Shown piece after piece: positions 39,632 through 51,604 of a stretch of 64,000 nt of DNA. Below the pieces are notes generated by a model, which saw only the letters and a program-made list of their open reading frames with translations, did no database searches and was not told the DNA's origin. Positions within the stretch are counted from its first letter, which is position 1; every line of letters starts with the position of its first letter. This stretch comes from Isoetes taiwanensis (lineage: Eukaryota > Streptophyta > Lycopodiopsida > Isoetales > Isoetaceae): contig JAJEKV010000195.1 in assembly GCA_021234155.1 (NCBI GenBank), positions 186,001-250,000 of the forward strand. Direction: 5' to 3'. The position numbers and the translations under genes are program-made.

Positions 39632-39976
39632 TTTGACTATGTTTTGGTCACGATTTATAAATCAAAATGAAATCACAGTGTAGTAAATTGTTGATCAACA
39701 AAAAGAGAAGAACATACCTGCTCATAAGAGAAGTTCCTTATACACAACGTTCATAGTAGATTTTGCCATTTTTTCGGGGATAGAAGTATTAACATATCTT
39801 CCCTATTTCGGACACGAACGAAGCCCCTGTACAGTTGACCATGTTCAAATACATTTGTACGAATGTCAATGACGATACCATCTAAGGTAAGACCCTGGCA
39901 GCTATTAAACATACTCGAATACGATAGCCGAAGAGGTAATTGACGTCTGTGAATAGTCCATGGACGGTTTTATGGT
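39632..39976. other. flank between LINE-2 and Helitron relic
   Basis: AT-rich DNA without a supported ORF in its first ~150 bp. Minus-strand translations of 39740-39970 still resemble the end of a PIF1-type helicase (LPLRLSYSSMFNSCQGLTLD, complement of about 39880-39935, a typical helicase motif VI region). The Helitron coding region therefore probably extends into this interval. No CTRR terminus or hairpin could be assigned. Confidence 0.45.
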
Positions 39977-41470
39977 TTATAGCAAAAATCTGCTAGAAAC
40001 TAGATATATGTTCCCTTGTAGTTGAGTGTCACCCAACACGCTCACCATCACGAACTTTTCATGCATTGATTCAATTACAATCCTCGCATTCTTCACTAAA
40101 CACTTTTCCATGTCTAGTCTTTTCATTATGTGGCATATTGCCCCTACTTTAAGCCTCAATTCATGCTTAGGGAATCCAGAGTGCGTAAAGTTATTCAAAA
40201 AATCTGAGGTCGCATATGGATGATCATGTATTAGCTCATCTTGCTCAGTAATATGCTCATGACTATAATATGGCCTATCATGACTAGGAACTTTTTCCAA
40301 TACACCATCACTAAAAAATTTGGCGATATAAAATTTCGTTTCTCACATTTACTTGGGTATGGCAGAATCCTAGATGGATAAAGAAACTCAGATGCATCTC
40401 TAATGTTAGTAGTTATGTTAAAAATATCAAGCCGCACCGTGGTTTGTTCCCAATTTTCTCCACTATTGTCAACCGACTGCATGAGTTTTGGATCTGTTGC
40501 ATTATGTATTTGTTGGTTCAACCTTAACACTTGGAAAATCCTCCACAATGATGATGACTTTATAGATGTATCAAATGCTGCAATTCTCCCTCCTCCCTTG
40601 ACAACGAGTGCAACTTGTCTAAAGGTCCCCACAGGTTACAAAATATTTTTTTCCCGAAAGGAAGATTGTTTCCACACAATCGTTGCAATGCAAAATTTGC
40701 ACTTTCTATGATAGCTTTATTAGCCATTGGAAATTCATCCCAAATAATAACTTTGGCCTCAATGAGCAGTTGTACTGTTCCCGAATCTTGCTCCAACATT
40801 GAGTGAATCCCAACATTGTTCTCAATCAGGAATCTGAAATAGGGAGTGTGTTGTTCATCCTCCTGGATACAACAGTGCTGAAAGTGCTATTGTAGCACAT
40901 GGAAGAACTATGTTTTTGTTGCCATGTAATAGCAAACATAAGCAGTTTAAGAGATACGCCTTTCCCGTGCCAACTTTTCCATCTATGGAAGTGGCTTCGT
41001 TATTTTGTGGAAACTCTAGCCATTATCTTAAGAACCTAAATATGTCTAGCTGATTATCTGTCATAGTAATCAACATTTGCATTGCGACACTTAAACATAA
41101 TGTGTAATCAGAAATTTTTTCCATTTCAAGTATTATGTCTTTTGCAATGTGTCGATGCAATTGAAAATCAAAATGTTATTAATTAAATACAAAGATTCAT
41201 TGAAAGCAGTTATATCATCTTTTGGACATCATCCATCAAATCAAGACTCATAGATACTTGAAACTTGGTCCATAAATCAATTGCTGGTCCTTGGTCAAGT
41301 AACAACATTGCAAAAAGGAAATGGAGTTGTGTAGGAAAACTGCCTTCTCCATAACTAGCATTGCCTCATTGTGTGCTGCAAGCAAACCTTCTGCATCTGC
41401 AGCCTGTTGGTACATCTCATAATGCTGGTTATCTACAATCTTTAATTCATCCCATGTCCTTGCAGAGCAA
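39977..41470 (-). pseudogene. Helitron helicase domain (PIF1-like), degenerate
   Basis: Minus strand, several frames. TWDELKIVDNQHYEMYQQAA and GLLAAHNEAMLVMEKAVF lie near 41450-41330. Walker A is GKVGTGKA near 40960-40985 (Thr/Ser after Lys replaced by Ala). Walker B is VIIWDEFPMANKAIIE near 40690-40760. MGTFRQVALVVKGGGRIAAF is helicase motif III-like (GDxRQxLPVV). SLWRIFQVLRLNQQIHN and SEFLYPSRILPYPSK follow, then ELRLKVGAICHIMKRLDMEK near the end. The helicase unwinds the donor strand in Helitron transposition. Stops and frameshifts show it is inactive. Confidence 0.82.
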
Positions 41471-41475
41471 TGTAA

Positions 41476-43081
41476 CTATATTTGTCTTAAATAAAATGCC
41501 TCGCCGACTTTAGGCAACAGTAAACGCATACTACACACCAAGGGTTGCCTCAACCTCTTCTTAATGACGTTCTGTATGAACTCTTCTCGCTCTTGCTCTA
41601 TGTAAGTTCCAGGTTCTAGCAATAATCTGCCGTTACGTGGTGTTAATGTATACTGTTCATAATATCGAATGTATGTACATGAACCAAATACCGAATCCAA
41701 AGGTTGTAAGAAGTATCGATCCAATATTCGTGTTTAACTGTGGCAAGTGCAGAGGCAAGCACTTAACAGCAGGAGATTTGTTTGTTATATCATACGACAT
41801 AATTCGCCAAGATGCTTCCATGGCTGATATATGATCTTGGAGCATGTTCATAGGAAGTATCCTCAGATTCATGCTGTGCAACATTCTCTATACGTTGTTT
41901 ACTAGTCACCTGTGTATCTTGTGGAATACTAACTCTTTCTTGGTTAGAAATCGATGGCGACCGTACAACTGTATGTCTCTCTTGAGTTATTTGAAATTTT
42001 GCAGTATCGAAACCCTTGTATATATAACCATATAGATAAGAAAAAACATGTACAGTAGATGCGGCGTCAATCATAATATAATCGAGTTCGTGAAGTAAGA
42101 ATGCCTTATATGGAACAATCCACATGTCATCCACACTCCGTCTTCTATATTGCACATATCCCTTTGAGTCAAGATATGTCGTAGGATTGATCGATTTCGG
42201 ATAGTTGTAGCAGCAAGGAGAATTATGTGGAGAACATCTATCAGAATGTATATGCACCATGAATTTTTGGACTTGACCCCGAAGAATCGGATCGCTCGGT
42301 AGCTCGTCTAATATTATTTCATCAATGCACTCTATTGGTCTATTTGGCTCAGTTCTTAGCACAAGGTGCGAGTACGGTAGACCACATTTTTTAAACTCTA
42401 TAACTATTATCATATATGATACACATTGAAAGAATCTATATAATAACTCTTTCAATCGTTGCAATCTTCTATGGAAATAACAAATGATAGTCATAGGGAT
42501 ATTAGATGCATTTTGTCCTAGTTTAAGGGCAGCCCTTCATCCTGATGAAAAAAGTAGGACGACCCTTTGACCTAGAGAGCGCCAGTGCATCAGCAACCTG
42601 TACAAAACACCATCTTTGGGAACCCAAAAATGATGCAAGCAATATATATAACATCATTTTGATCATTGTTTTCTTGTTCCGAATAATCTTTTTCTTCTAT
42701 TCTGAAACGTAGCCTTTCTAAAATAAACTAATCGCGCGTCTTTGATCCTTGAATACATATCAACTAAATATTCTCCACATAAAGACCTAGTTGTAAGAAC
42801 CTATCCTCGTGTAATAGTCTAGTCATGTAGCATTGTAATTGCATAAGGCGGTGATCATTATTGGGACCCCATCCTGGAGTACCATGTGGAAAAAATAATG
42901 GATATTGCAAAGGTTCATACATGGGATCAAGAATATTTATAAAGTTTGGTTCCCCCTCACTTCGAACCCAAAAGCCCGCAACTCGAGATCCAATATCAGC
43001 CATATTACTAACATCTGCAGTTGCCTCTGCAACCAGTCCGTGAATCGTTATATAGGCCGAAGGCATATGCATGCTTCCCAT
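41476..43081 (-). pseudogene. Helitron Rep (HUH endonuclease) region, degenerate
   Basis: ILDPMYEPLQYPLFFPHGTP with GWGPNN (43081-42764) is the conserved Helitron N-terminal motif. IEFKKCGLPYSHLVLR (42494-41790 frame) is the HUH region, with Tyr in place of the first His (active copies have GLPHxH). SDRCSPHNSPCCYNYPKSIN is the zinc-like segment, and GYVQYRRRSVDDMWIVPYKA and VFSYLYGYIYKGFD hold the tyrosine motif. DRYFLQPLD and RLRQPLVCSMRLLLPKVGEA (41724-41476) link to the helicase. Rep nicks and joins DNA during rolling-circle transposition, and the lost His would abolish nicking. Confidence 0.85.
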
Positions 43082-44030
43082 TGTTCGAAGGTTTCCAATA
43101 AATGAGTTAATTTCATTAAGAATTGATCCAATGGTTGCGAGCCATTGAAACGTCGTCGAATATTTGCCTCTGCATAACGTCGCGATTCATCGTATATATA
43201 CCAGTGTATAAGATGTCCCGACTCTGTGGTGGGACTTAGTCTAATAATAGTTACCGAGGAAGGAAAATCTAAATTTACGAATCCACCAGTGACTAGAACG
43301 CTAAAGCAAAATAGTTTATTCACTTTTCGTGAGAGCTCTGCAAACTCCTGCATATTATAAAGGGTGTGTAGTGCAATATGCAAGGGGGGTAAAGGTGGTA
43401 ATAACCATCTCCCCTTTTTGCAACAAAATCCATCATGCTCGATATTGAGCAATGGTATTTGGCAGTATGAACATCGTTTGTTCCATGTACACATTGTATA
43501 TTTTGACGTGTTGCTAAATTCATTTGCCATGCCTGAGTTTGCCAATGACTTAAAACCGGTAGCTTTGTTCCTCGTGTGCTATTCTTTTCAAGCACATTGC
43601 TTCACTAGATGACACACTTGCCGGATCTACATGTGAAAATGTTGGATCTTGGTTGACTGCAGATGTGGAGTGGAATTGGCCTGAGCATTGTCTAGCTCTT
43701 TCTCGCATTCCAAGCCTATTTTGTCCGGATAAGTTTGTGTAGCGTTCTCTTTCCCTTTGTCGTACAATCTCCCTGTCGTCAATAGATAAATTGGCATAGC
43801 ATTCTCTTCTCCTATATCGTATCCTTTCCTTGCCTTCCTCTGACAAATTTGTGTACCGCCCCTCGTCTCTTTGTGTTCAATCTCCTACTATTCTAGCATG
43901 ACGTTGTCTTGCATGCTCGCTAGCTCTCTCTCGTATACTCTCTTTATCCTCGTCTGCCAAGTTTGTGTAATATTCTCTAACTGTGTGTCGATGCCTCTCT
44001 CGATATCTATCGACTGCTGCTCTATCATTA
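43048..44030 (-). pseudogene. Helitron N-terminal region with R-Y-x-N-L-S repeats and zinc motif
   Basis: From ~44030 down the minus strand encodes repeated units of ~23 residues of the form R-x-R-Y-x-N-L-x-x-x-x-[KR] (YYTNLADEDKESIRERA, RYTNLSEEGKERIRYRR, CYANLSIDDREIVRQRE, RYTNLSGQNRLGMRERA), a highly basic-acidic helical array. A zinc-finger-like segment follows, CSYCQIPLLNIEHDGFCC, with GRWLLPPLPPLHIALHTL, typical of Helitron N-termini. One stop lies between repeats 1 and 2, and frames change near 43550. The repeats may bind DNA, which is not shown. Confidence 0.75.
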
Positions 44031-44035
44031 TCATC

Positions 44036-44065
44036 CATTATTATTATTATTATTATTATTTATTT
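44036..44065. repeat. (ATT)n microsatellite
   Basis: About eight ATT units followed by a T-rich run. It abuts the 5' end of the Helitron-like coding region on the minus strand. Confidence 0.85.
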
Positions 44066-44809
44066 TTTATTTTTGGGTTGCCCCTAGGGGGGCAAACCCT
44101 CGTTTATGTGGGTATGTGGGCATATCCAAGTATATGCCGGCATATGCCTAGCATATACTGGTGACTGCTAAAAACTGGCTGGTGCCTGTAAGTGCTCGGT
44201 CATCCAGCCCATTCCTTCGCAGGCATGGCTATGGCAAAACAGACAGAGCATCTGTCTATGGCGATCCCCATGAGGCGAACCCGGACCTCAAGCAATCAAC
44301 GAGACCAAAAGAAAGGACTCTATGAAGTACTTGAGGCTTTGCTTTGCCACTAAAGGAGGAGCACAAACTGTTTTTGGTGAGGGCCTCATCCTTCTGCATA
44401 AACCTAAATGCGTTTCCATCTACCATCAACGACTTTCATCTTGCATTACGGTTTGTTGAGAAAGACTTCAAGCTTCTGCGACCGCGGTGATAAGAGGTCT
44501 TCTTAAATGCGGCCTGTTACCAATAGTCGGAAGGAGATCCTTTTCCGAGTGAGCTAGAGGAAGTATTGGAGGCCACCACGGCCAGAAGTTTCAGCGTTGC
44601 ATGGTTCCTCTTTTAAAAGCAAATTAGTCGATGCTTAAACAGCTCACATTTTTGGTGAGGTTCTTGATGCATTTGGTTTTACGATGCTTTTAATTGATGT
44701 TAAGTTACTTTAGGCGATTTTATCTTTATGTCATGGTCAATATACTTCTTTGCTACTTTTGCATCTCAGATCGAGAGACATAACATATCATAGAATATAC
44801 AAATTGTAG
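44066..44809. other. no supported gene
   Basis: Contains TTGCCCCTAGGGGGGCAA, a short palindrome at ~44077-44095, and a run of GCATAT-type words (44110-44160). No long ORF or RNA gene is seen. Confidence 0.5.
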
Positions 44810-45392
44810 ATGTGGCCATCACGCGGTTCCATGGTCGGCTCCTCTTCCTCACGGGTCCAAGCTTTCCAGAACCTGAGTTTCCATGGGGCGAAGGAGGAAG
44901 TGAACGGAAAATATTTGTACCAACCATCTTCACAATATCTTCATAAGCGAGTTCATGTATTTTCCCACGGTGACAGGTGTTATATATTCTACAAGTTCAT
45001 TAAGATTTTGTTTCTTTATCTCTTTTCTCCGTTTGCATTCTTTGTTGGATCTGTGAAGTCAAAAACGTTGGTGCAGAGCTTGAGCTTATTGATGAAAAGC
45101 ATTTGCCGATCCGAACTAGGAACATCTTTGAATAAGGGCAACTGTTCAAAGTTTGACCCATTTGCGGCAGACACCGGCTTATCCTTTATCGGCTTGCCCC
45201 ATATCCCGGCCGTGCCCCAACATTTTGTCTCTGCGAGGTGTCATTGGCGGTGCCAATCTGGTTGTTCTTGACGCTCCGAGTTTTACTGGCGTCCATCCAT
45301 ATTTCTCATCCCTCTTAGGCTGGCTGTATTGTTGGCGGAAAAAATATTACGGATCAACGATTCACAACTCACGCAAATATGGGACGGATTGA
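44810..45392 (+). other. degenerate coding-like stretch
   Basis: Two overlapping frames, 44810-45271 and 45153-45392, contain protein-like phrases (QYLHKRVHVFSHGDRCYIFY; ILSLRGVIGGANLVVLDAPS then FTGVHPYFSSLLGWLYCWRK). The composition of this and the following kilobase resembles the gypsy element's non-coding parts, so it may be a decayed LTR element. I cannot assign a family. Confidence 0.25.
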
Positions 45393-45399
45393 GCAAAAG

Positions 45400-47146
45400 G
45401 TCAAGAATTCCCTCTCGGGTAAGATAATTCCCATGCTTTAATTTCACATGTCCCTTATTGATGTTTATAGTCGGTGAGATGCATGTTATTATGATATTTG
45501 CAATCGATTATAAAGTCTATGCCGATAAAAGCTCTTAATAGTCTTCTATATGTTATGACATTGATTGCCATGTCTTTCTCCAATCTTACATTTATTCTAC
45601 TCGATGATCTAGCATGGTGTTATTTCATCTGTTAAGCCATGCGGGTTCTTAATCTTCTGGTGACCGAATGAGGAATTTGGTAGATTTTCATCCATGGATG
45701 ATTTGTTTGTGAATATTAATCTTGCTGTCTTTCTCTATAGTGACCATGCTCGGAAAAAAAATCGGGGCATTTCTTCCTTAGCTAGCCCCTACTTATTTTC
45801 CCTGAGCCAATGGGTCCAATTTGCTAGGCGCCTAAATATTTGTTTGCTGACCCATAAAGATTGAGACTCATGTGTGGTTCTCTTTGGATCTAATTTTGCA
45901 AGTATGTTTGACCGCTTATTTGCTAAAAGCTTGAGAATCAAGGTGATCAAACTTAATCGATGGATTGCTATTTCATGCTCTGCAATGCATTCACCAAAGG
46001 TCCGGATGGCAAAGTGTGTTTATATTTGAAGATGTCTTAGTTGTACATATCTTATGTTAGTTTTTATAGAACAAATGGAAAAAAAGGGGTTATAGCTAAT
46101 CTGTGTTAAAAGTTGTTTATATTTTATGATATAGGTAAAACGGAAGCTTCTAAAGAAAAGGGCCCCGGCGAGGAAGATTTTGAAGCCTTTGCGAAAGGAC
46201 ATGAAAGGTGATAATCAGAAGATGACGAGGAAAAGCTAGAAACAAATTTTTCTACCCCATTTAAACACCGGGGACGAAAATCTGTTTTGTTTAGATTGAA
46301 TTACGGACAAATCATTTACGTTTTGGCGGTGTGTTCTCGGGGATGAAGATGGATCGCGAAGATGTTGGCACCAAAGAAGAGTCAAGTGGCCGGCTTGGTC
46401 GGATCATCGCTACTTGGGTGATGCTATTGGCGTGGGAGGACATTTTCTTGGTATTGTCATGAAGTTAAAAGCGGTGGAGTGATTGCTCATAAGACTTTCC
46501 ACGGGTTTGTTGAATGCTATTGGGACTTTTAAGGTGTTAAATTTGGTAAAACATGTCAAACCATCCTTAAGGTCTCTTATGTTTAAGGTCTTAATAGTAA
46601 TGGTTTTCTTGTGTGATGGGGAGTAAGACATTATTTGTTATAAGATGCATAATAATGTGATCGAAAGGATGAAAAAAGACTGCCACGTTTAAAAGCGCCC
46701 TTTACTATTTAAGAGTGACAATTTACTTGAAAGTTCCACCGATTGTTTTGTGACAATGCCCGGCTTGGATAAAGGCGTTGTTATTTATATGAACATGATC
46801 CAGTCTTGCAATTATTTTGGCATCGTGAACCCCGACTTAATCTGATCTCCCTCCTCTTTGCTTGGTCTGGTCACAGGTTGAAGCTAGAATTTTGCATGTG
46901 GCCCCTAGGAATGATTTAGTCCCAACATTTGGGCGACAATTTAGATCTACATGACAAGAATAATATAGTGCATTTATAAGTGTATCTTAGTGCACAAAAT
47001 ATGTATTATTGATCTTCATACGCACTTGGTGAAAATAAAAAGTCAAGACGCCCATGCCATAATGACTCCTCCAAAAAGCCTATCATACTTCACCCTTGGC
47101 TTCAACAACATATTGCCCTTTACGTTATGTGGAACGGGAAGGGGGA
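45400..47146. other. no supported gene
   Basis: Only short frames, AT-rich, with a T-to-G bias that changes around 46000-46500. No LTR ends, TSDs or RNA genes were recognised. It may be old decayed retrotransposon sequence. Confidence 0.5.
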
Positions 47147-47259
47147 AGCCATTCTTGCTTCCCCCTGACCTGCAGAATCCGGGAGCGCCGCCTGCAGAAT
47201 CCGGGAGCGCCGTGTAGGCGCGACCGGATTCTGCAGGTCAGGGGGAAGCAAGAATGGCT
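47147..47259. repeat. perfect 35-bp inverted repeat, 43-bp centre
   Basis: Arms 47147-47181 and 47225-47259 are exact reverse complements (left arm starts AGCCATTCTTGCTTCCCCCT). The GC-rich centre contains a second copy of CTGCAGAATCCGGGAGCGCC, so the left side holds a direct repeat. Outside the arms the symmetry continues imperfectly (GAAGGGGG / CCCCTTC). No duplication at the borders proves transposition. It could be a small foldback element. Confidence 0.9.
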
Positions 47260-47278
47260 GACCCCTTCTTGTTACACG

Positions 47279-47389
47279 ACGTCAAGGCAAGCTGTTAACC
47301 TGATTCTACAGGTTTTGCATAGCCATTTGCGATTCTTGATAAGAATGGATTGAAAATCTTCTGGAAGGCAGACCCACTTGCCTTGACGT
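47279..47389. repeat. 13-bp inverted repeat pair
   Basis: ACGTCAAGGCAAG at 47279-47291 and its exact complement CTTGCCTTGACGT at 47377-47389 flank an 85-bp segment. The pair lies right after the 35-bp inverted repeat and may belong to the same foldback structure. Confidence 0.75.
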
Positions 47390-47933
47390 TTGATTACCAT
47401 ATATCAACCCTAGCCTTAACAACCTTTGTTCTATATTCATTGCCCTTTTGAAACTTTTAAATCATTGCATTTCCATAAAATGTACCCTAATTCCCTCATT
47501 CATCCGCTAATTGCTAAAAGATTAACAATGGGGCTAAACGTAAACAATGAGTTGTACACATGCCTTGCATATATTATTTAGCTTCTCACGCATTCTATTG
47601 CTCTAGACCCAACCAACTCCCCCAAAGCTATACCCACTTGGCTGAAAAGCTTCCTTGTCCATAAAACGTGAGCATACTAAAAGCAGGGATGATCACATCG
47701 TTGGACAACTTTGGCGGCTAGGCCGTTCTACGTCCCTGTGAAGAACATCAATAGCAAAGCATTCACTGCGCGACTATGCTAGTGCTGGCCATTTTATGGT
47801 TATGCCAGACCTGGCCCATCCATCTCATGATCCTAGCTGGCACTTGCATGCCTTGCAACAGAGCCGAAAGAAGGAGAGAAGCATTCCAATAGAGCCTAAA
47901 GGAGAAGAGATGCGTTCCAACAAAGCCTAACGA

Positions 47934-48050
47934 AGAGGCCAAGAGTTTGTTGTCTAGGTATTTCACAAGTCTTTAGGTATTTTCTTCTAAGGAAGAAGCC
48001 AAGAGTTTGTTGTCTGGGTATTTCGCTGGTCTTGAGGTATTTTCTTCTAG
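47934..48050. repeat. two-copy tandem repeat (~60 bp)
   Basis: GAGGCCAAGAGTTTGTTGTC...TATTTTCTTCTA is repeated as GAAGCCAAGAGTTTGTTGTC...TATTTTCTTCTA with a few substitutions. Non-coding. Confidence 0.75.
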
Positions 48051-48059
48051 ATTTTTGCC

Positions 48060-49435
48060 AATCTGCTAGGTCTGCAACCATGGCTGAAGGAGAAGAGAAA
48101 TTAGGCAGTTGAAGTAGTTCCCTAAGCTTAAATTGTGTGGCAAATTTTGTATCAAAAAAGGGAAAAAAGCCTAGTCAGGGGGGCGGACAACAGAAGATGG
48201 CTTTGAATCTAATCCATGAGTAGACAATAGAAGTTTGAACCAGAGTTAGTCAACTCGAAGTAAAGGTTGTGGAAATGGTTGATGAAAAACCATTGAAAGA
48301 CAAAAATATTTTAACACAATGAAATTTCTAGATAACCCGAAATTGTTGAATGAAGTCCTAACAAAGAAAAGCGACAGGCAAGATCGTGCAAAAAGCTGGA
48401 CTTGGATGCCTTTCCAGATTCTTTAGAGCTCCTGGATTTTGGATTCAAAAATGAATCTTCTGGAGAAGAGTCATGGCCACATCTCATCCCTAGCTTCAAT
48501 TGCTTCAGATTTATCTGCCAAAACCCTGTAAAGAACCAAACAATCTAGAGCAGGGCAAATCGGCCCTATAGCAGGTCGAAATTGATAGACTTGCATCGAT
48601 CAAGCCTGGAAGAGGCCAAATTCCTCTGGGTTTCTCTTAGATATCATTAATTCGATGGGTAGTCTTCGTTTTGCAGCCCCCCGCTGAGGTGGCATTATCT
48701 CAGCCTTTGATTTTTAGATTGTGTGGTCTGGATATGTGCCACGTCAGGTAGGGGCCAAATTCCTCTGGGTTTCTCTTAGATAGCATTAATTTGACACCCC
48801 TGCAAACATTACTTGAGGGCTAGATCTGGCAAATCAGCCTTTGACAAGTTAAAATTGGCCAGTTTGTGGAGATCTATAGAAACCCACGCTAGAGTAAATC
48901 GGAAATAATGATTAAAAAAATAGAGGAATAATTTCTTGAGGTTGCTGGTATTGCAGAGGGAAATTCCGCCTCTGGAAACTCAAGCATCTGGCTGTCAGAT
49001 TTGGCCAGAATTGCTACTAAATGAAAGGAGGATTGCATCTTGGGAATTCCTTGTAGAAGTAGAACTGTGATTTTGCTAGTATTCCAAAGTATTGGGGCCG
49101 ATTGCTACCAGTATTTAGCCATGAATTGGACAGTCAGATCAAAAGTTCCAATTCCTCCAAATATAAACGAACGCAGAATAAAGATTGAGTGAACATACCT
49201 TTTCAAAATTTGCCGGCTTGCTAGGAGCAGATTGCGTACATCTAGAGCTGCTATAATTCATGCTACTTACACAGGATCGAAGATTCAATCATCCAAGGGG
49301 TCCAGTTCACTGCACACCAAATCCAATCTTAGAAGTGCAAATATATCAATGAAACTCTGATTCAAATTTTGAATGCAATGACTAGTGTTGTTTTCAAGTT
49401 CTCTTAAATCGTAGCTCTTCATTGCTCAGATTTTC
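48060..49435. other. no supported gene; one 41-bp direct repeat
   Basis: CCAAATTCCTCTGGGTTTCT and the following TTAGAT(A)xCATTAATT occur twice, at ~48612 and ~48753. Otherwise non-coding. Confidence 0.5.
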
Positions 49436-49439
49436 TAAT

Positions 49440-49625
49440 TTGACTGAAAGGACACGTGTAGGAAACTAAATTGACTGAAAGATCGATGAGATTATTTGAT
49501 TTAAATGAAAGGACACGTGTTGATTGCAATTTAATTTAAATGAAAGGACATGTATCGATTGCAAGCTTCTCTACGTGTTGATTGCAATCTGATTTAAATG
49601 AAAGGACACGTGTCAATTGCAAGCT
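49440..49625. repeat. minisatellite with repeated GGACACGTGT
   Basis: Four irregular units contain GAAAGGACACGTGT, or the variant GGACATGTATC, followed by GATTGCAA and, in two, GCAAGCTTCTCTA. The core CACGTG is a G-box/ABRE-type word, but its recurrence here is explained by the repeat. No gene start is adjacent. Confidence 0.7.
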
Positions 49626-50420
49626 TCTCTAAATTGCGGCTCAAGAATGCGAAAAAAATAGCAAACTAAATTACATAAGAAGGATGAGCAATCATAGACA
49701 TCTGTATTAACCAAGCAAAGTGGAAGGTTGTAACACAACATACCTGGCAAAGGGTCAAGATTGATCTCCGTGGTGTATTTCATTGACCACATGCATAAAT
49801 AGTTTGCAATGAGCAATATGATTTTATTATATGTCTCTTGGAACAGGTACAAAAGACGAGTTTTTTGTTGGAGAACAATTAGATTATAACAGATAAGACA
49901 GATCACAAATTCTAACTATTGGCAACTTAGGTATTTGCATTATGCATAATCATGTAATTAGCATTTCCATCGTGAACTTGCTCGTGAAGTTATTAGGAAG
50001 TATTTTATCCTGTTGAAACGTGAAATGGGATGGGCTGCTTCATGCGAATTAACAAGGTGCTATAGGTGCTATCGACAACTGATTGCCCGCGTGAACCGCA
50101 TGTTCTTGATTGTAAAGATTCCTTCACAATCTGGCCTTCAACTTTTATAGTTGTGTTCAAATCTCAGCCATTGGTTATAGTGGTGGTAACCACCACTAAC
50201 AAGTTGAGGGTGCATAAACACCTAATTTATTATGCCAAATGGCCATAAACAACTAAATTGTTATGCCGAATGACCATAAATTATGCCAAATGGCCATCAA
50301 CGCCTAGCCATAAACACCTAGCTTGTTATGGAAACCACCATAAAACCAACATAAAGCCACTATAAAGCTCTCGGGCCCAGTTTGTTAAGGTGGATCTAGA
50401 ACTCGGGTGTTATGCCATAC

Positions 50421-50475
50421 TATAATAATCTCGGGCCTCTGGCCCCTGATTATTATAATAGGGCATGATAACCTT
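50421..50475. repeat. inverted repeat (~22-bp arms)
   Basis: GTTATGCCATACTATAATAATC pairs with GATTATTATAATAGGGCATGATAAC around the loop TCGGGCCTCTGGCCCCT. A few bulges occur. The loop GGGCCTCTGGCCC is itself nearly symmetric. Confidence 0.65.
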
Positions 50476-50922
50476 GTTCCAAAGTATTATCCCTAAAATA
50501 TATCTTTTGTGTTTATGTAAACTTTCAAACCCAAGTCAAAATAAGAACAAAAACTTGAAAAAACAAAAGTCCTCGCTTTTACAAGTCCCTTAGCTCTAGG
50601 CCACATATCCAGTACCCAAATCACATATTTTGTCGCATATGCTGACTCCTCATCGCCATCCTTGAGTTTGCCCGCCGAGCAATCTATAAAGCTTTTGAGC
50701 AGACATAGCTCTTTGCATGTCAAACAGAGGTTGAGTCTCTTCATAAAGAAATGTTTTGGAAAAAGGGAATGAGCTCTTATATGCAAATAAGAAATTCGTA
50801 AGAAAAATTATTTCCTCTTTATGGCAAGATCTCCAGTATTTCTCGGCGTATAAGGCCTTAATTGACACCTTCTACAGCCCCCTTGGATTGCTGCTACTAC
50901 TACCGGTACTACTGCTCCTGGA

Positions 50923-51494
50923 CAGGGAAAGAATTACTAAACTCATATTTTAGATTAGCTAGAACAACTTTGGCTAATCTAACCCAAAATACATGGAAAA
51001 AATTTCGAATGTTTGGCTAAAGTTGAATAATCTTCCTTTATTAATTTTGAATGTTTGGCTATTTGTTGTTTGAACCTTTATATAAACTTTAACCAAACAG
51101 TTATGCTATGCCTAATTTTTTACTATACGAACATATTAATAATGGAAATCTAATAGTTGGAGAACAAAAAATGTCCATCTAATATAGTATTAGCAACCTC
51201 TATTCTGTAATCTCATGAATAATCTCATATTTCACATTAGCTATTAAATAGTATGGCTAATCTATCCCTAAATGCATAGGCAGACTTTCGAGCATTTGGC
51301 TAAAGTGGAAGAATTTTTCCTTTCCTACTTTCTTATGTTTGGCTGAACCTTGGTGTAAGGGAGGTCAACTGAGAGATTTTTTGGCAATTTTTTTCTTTTT
51401 TCCAAAAATTTCCTCCTTTGTAGTTTAGCCGTACTTTTTCCAAAAATGTCAAAAAATTGCCATTCGGATAATATTAGCCACTATTTTTTTCCAT
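50923..51494. mobile_element. MITE A with 9-bp target duplication
   Basis: GCTCCTGGA flanks the element exactly at 50914-50922 and 51495-51503. The ends are CAGGGAAAGAATTACTAAAC and the complement of ATTTTTTTCCAT, an imperfect terminal inverted repeat ([CA]xGGAAAxAAxTA). It is 572 bp long, AT-rich, full of GGCTAA words and has no ORF. The CAGGG terminus and the 8-9 bp duplication fit hAT-type MITEs. The same word composition is seen in the elements at 52389, 57644 and 59528. Confidence 0.75.
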
Positions 51495-51604
51495 GCTCCT
51501 GGAATCCCTCAGGGTGCTCTTGATTCTCATACAATCCCTCGAGGAGTTGCTACCACTGCTAGTGCCACCCCTTGGGGTGCTACTACTGCAACTATAACTG
51601 CACA

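Noticed and set aside
39977-43850. Plus-strand open frames in the Helitron region
   Set aside because: The minus strand carries the recognisable Helitron motifs; plus frames are shadows.
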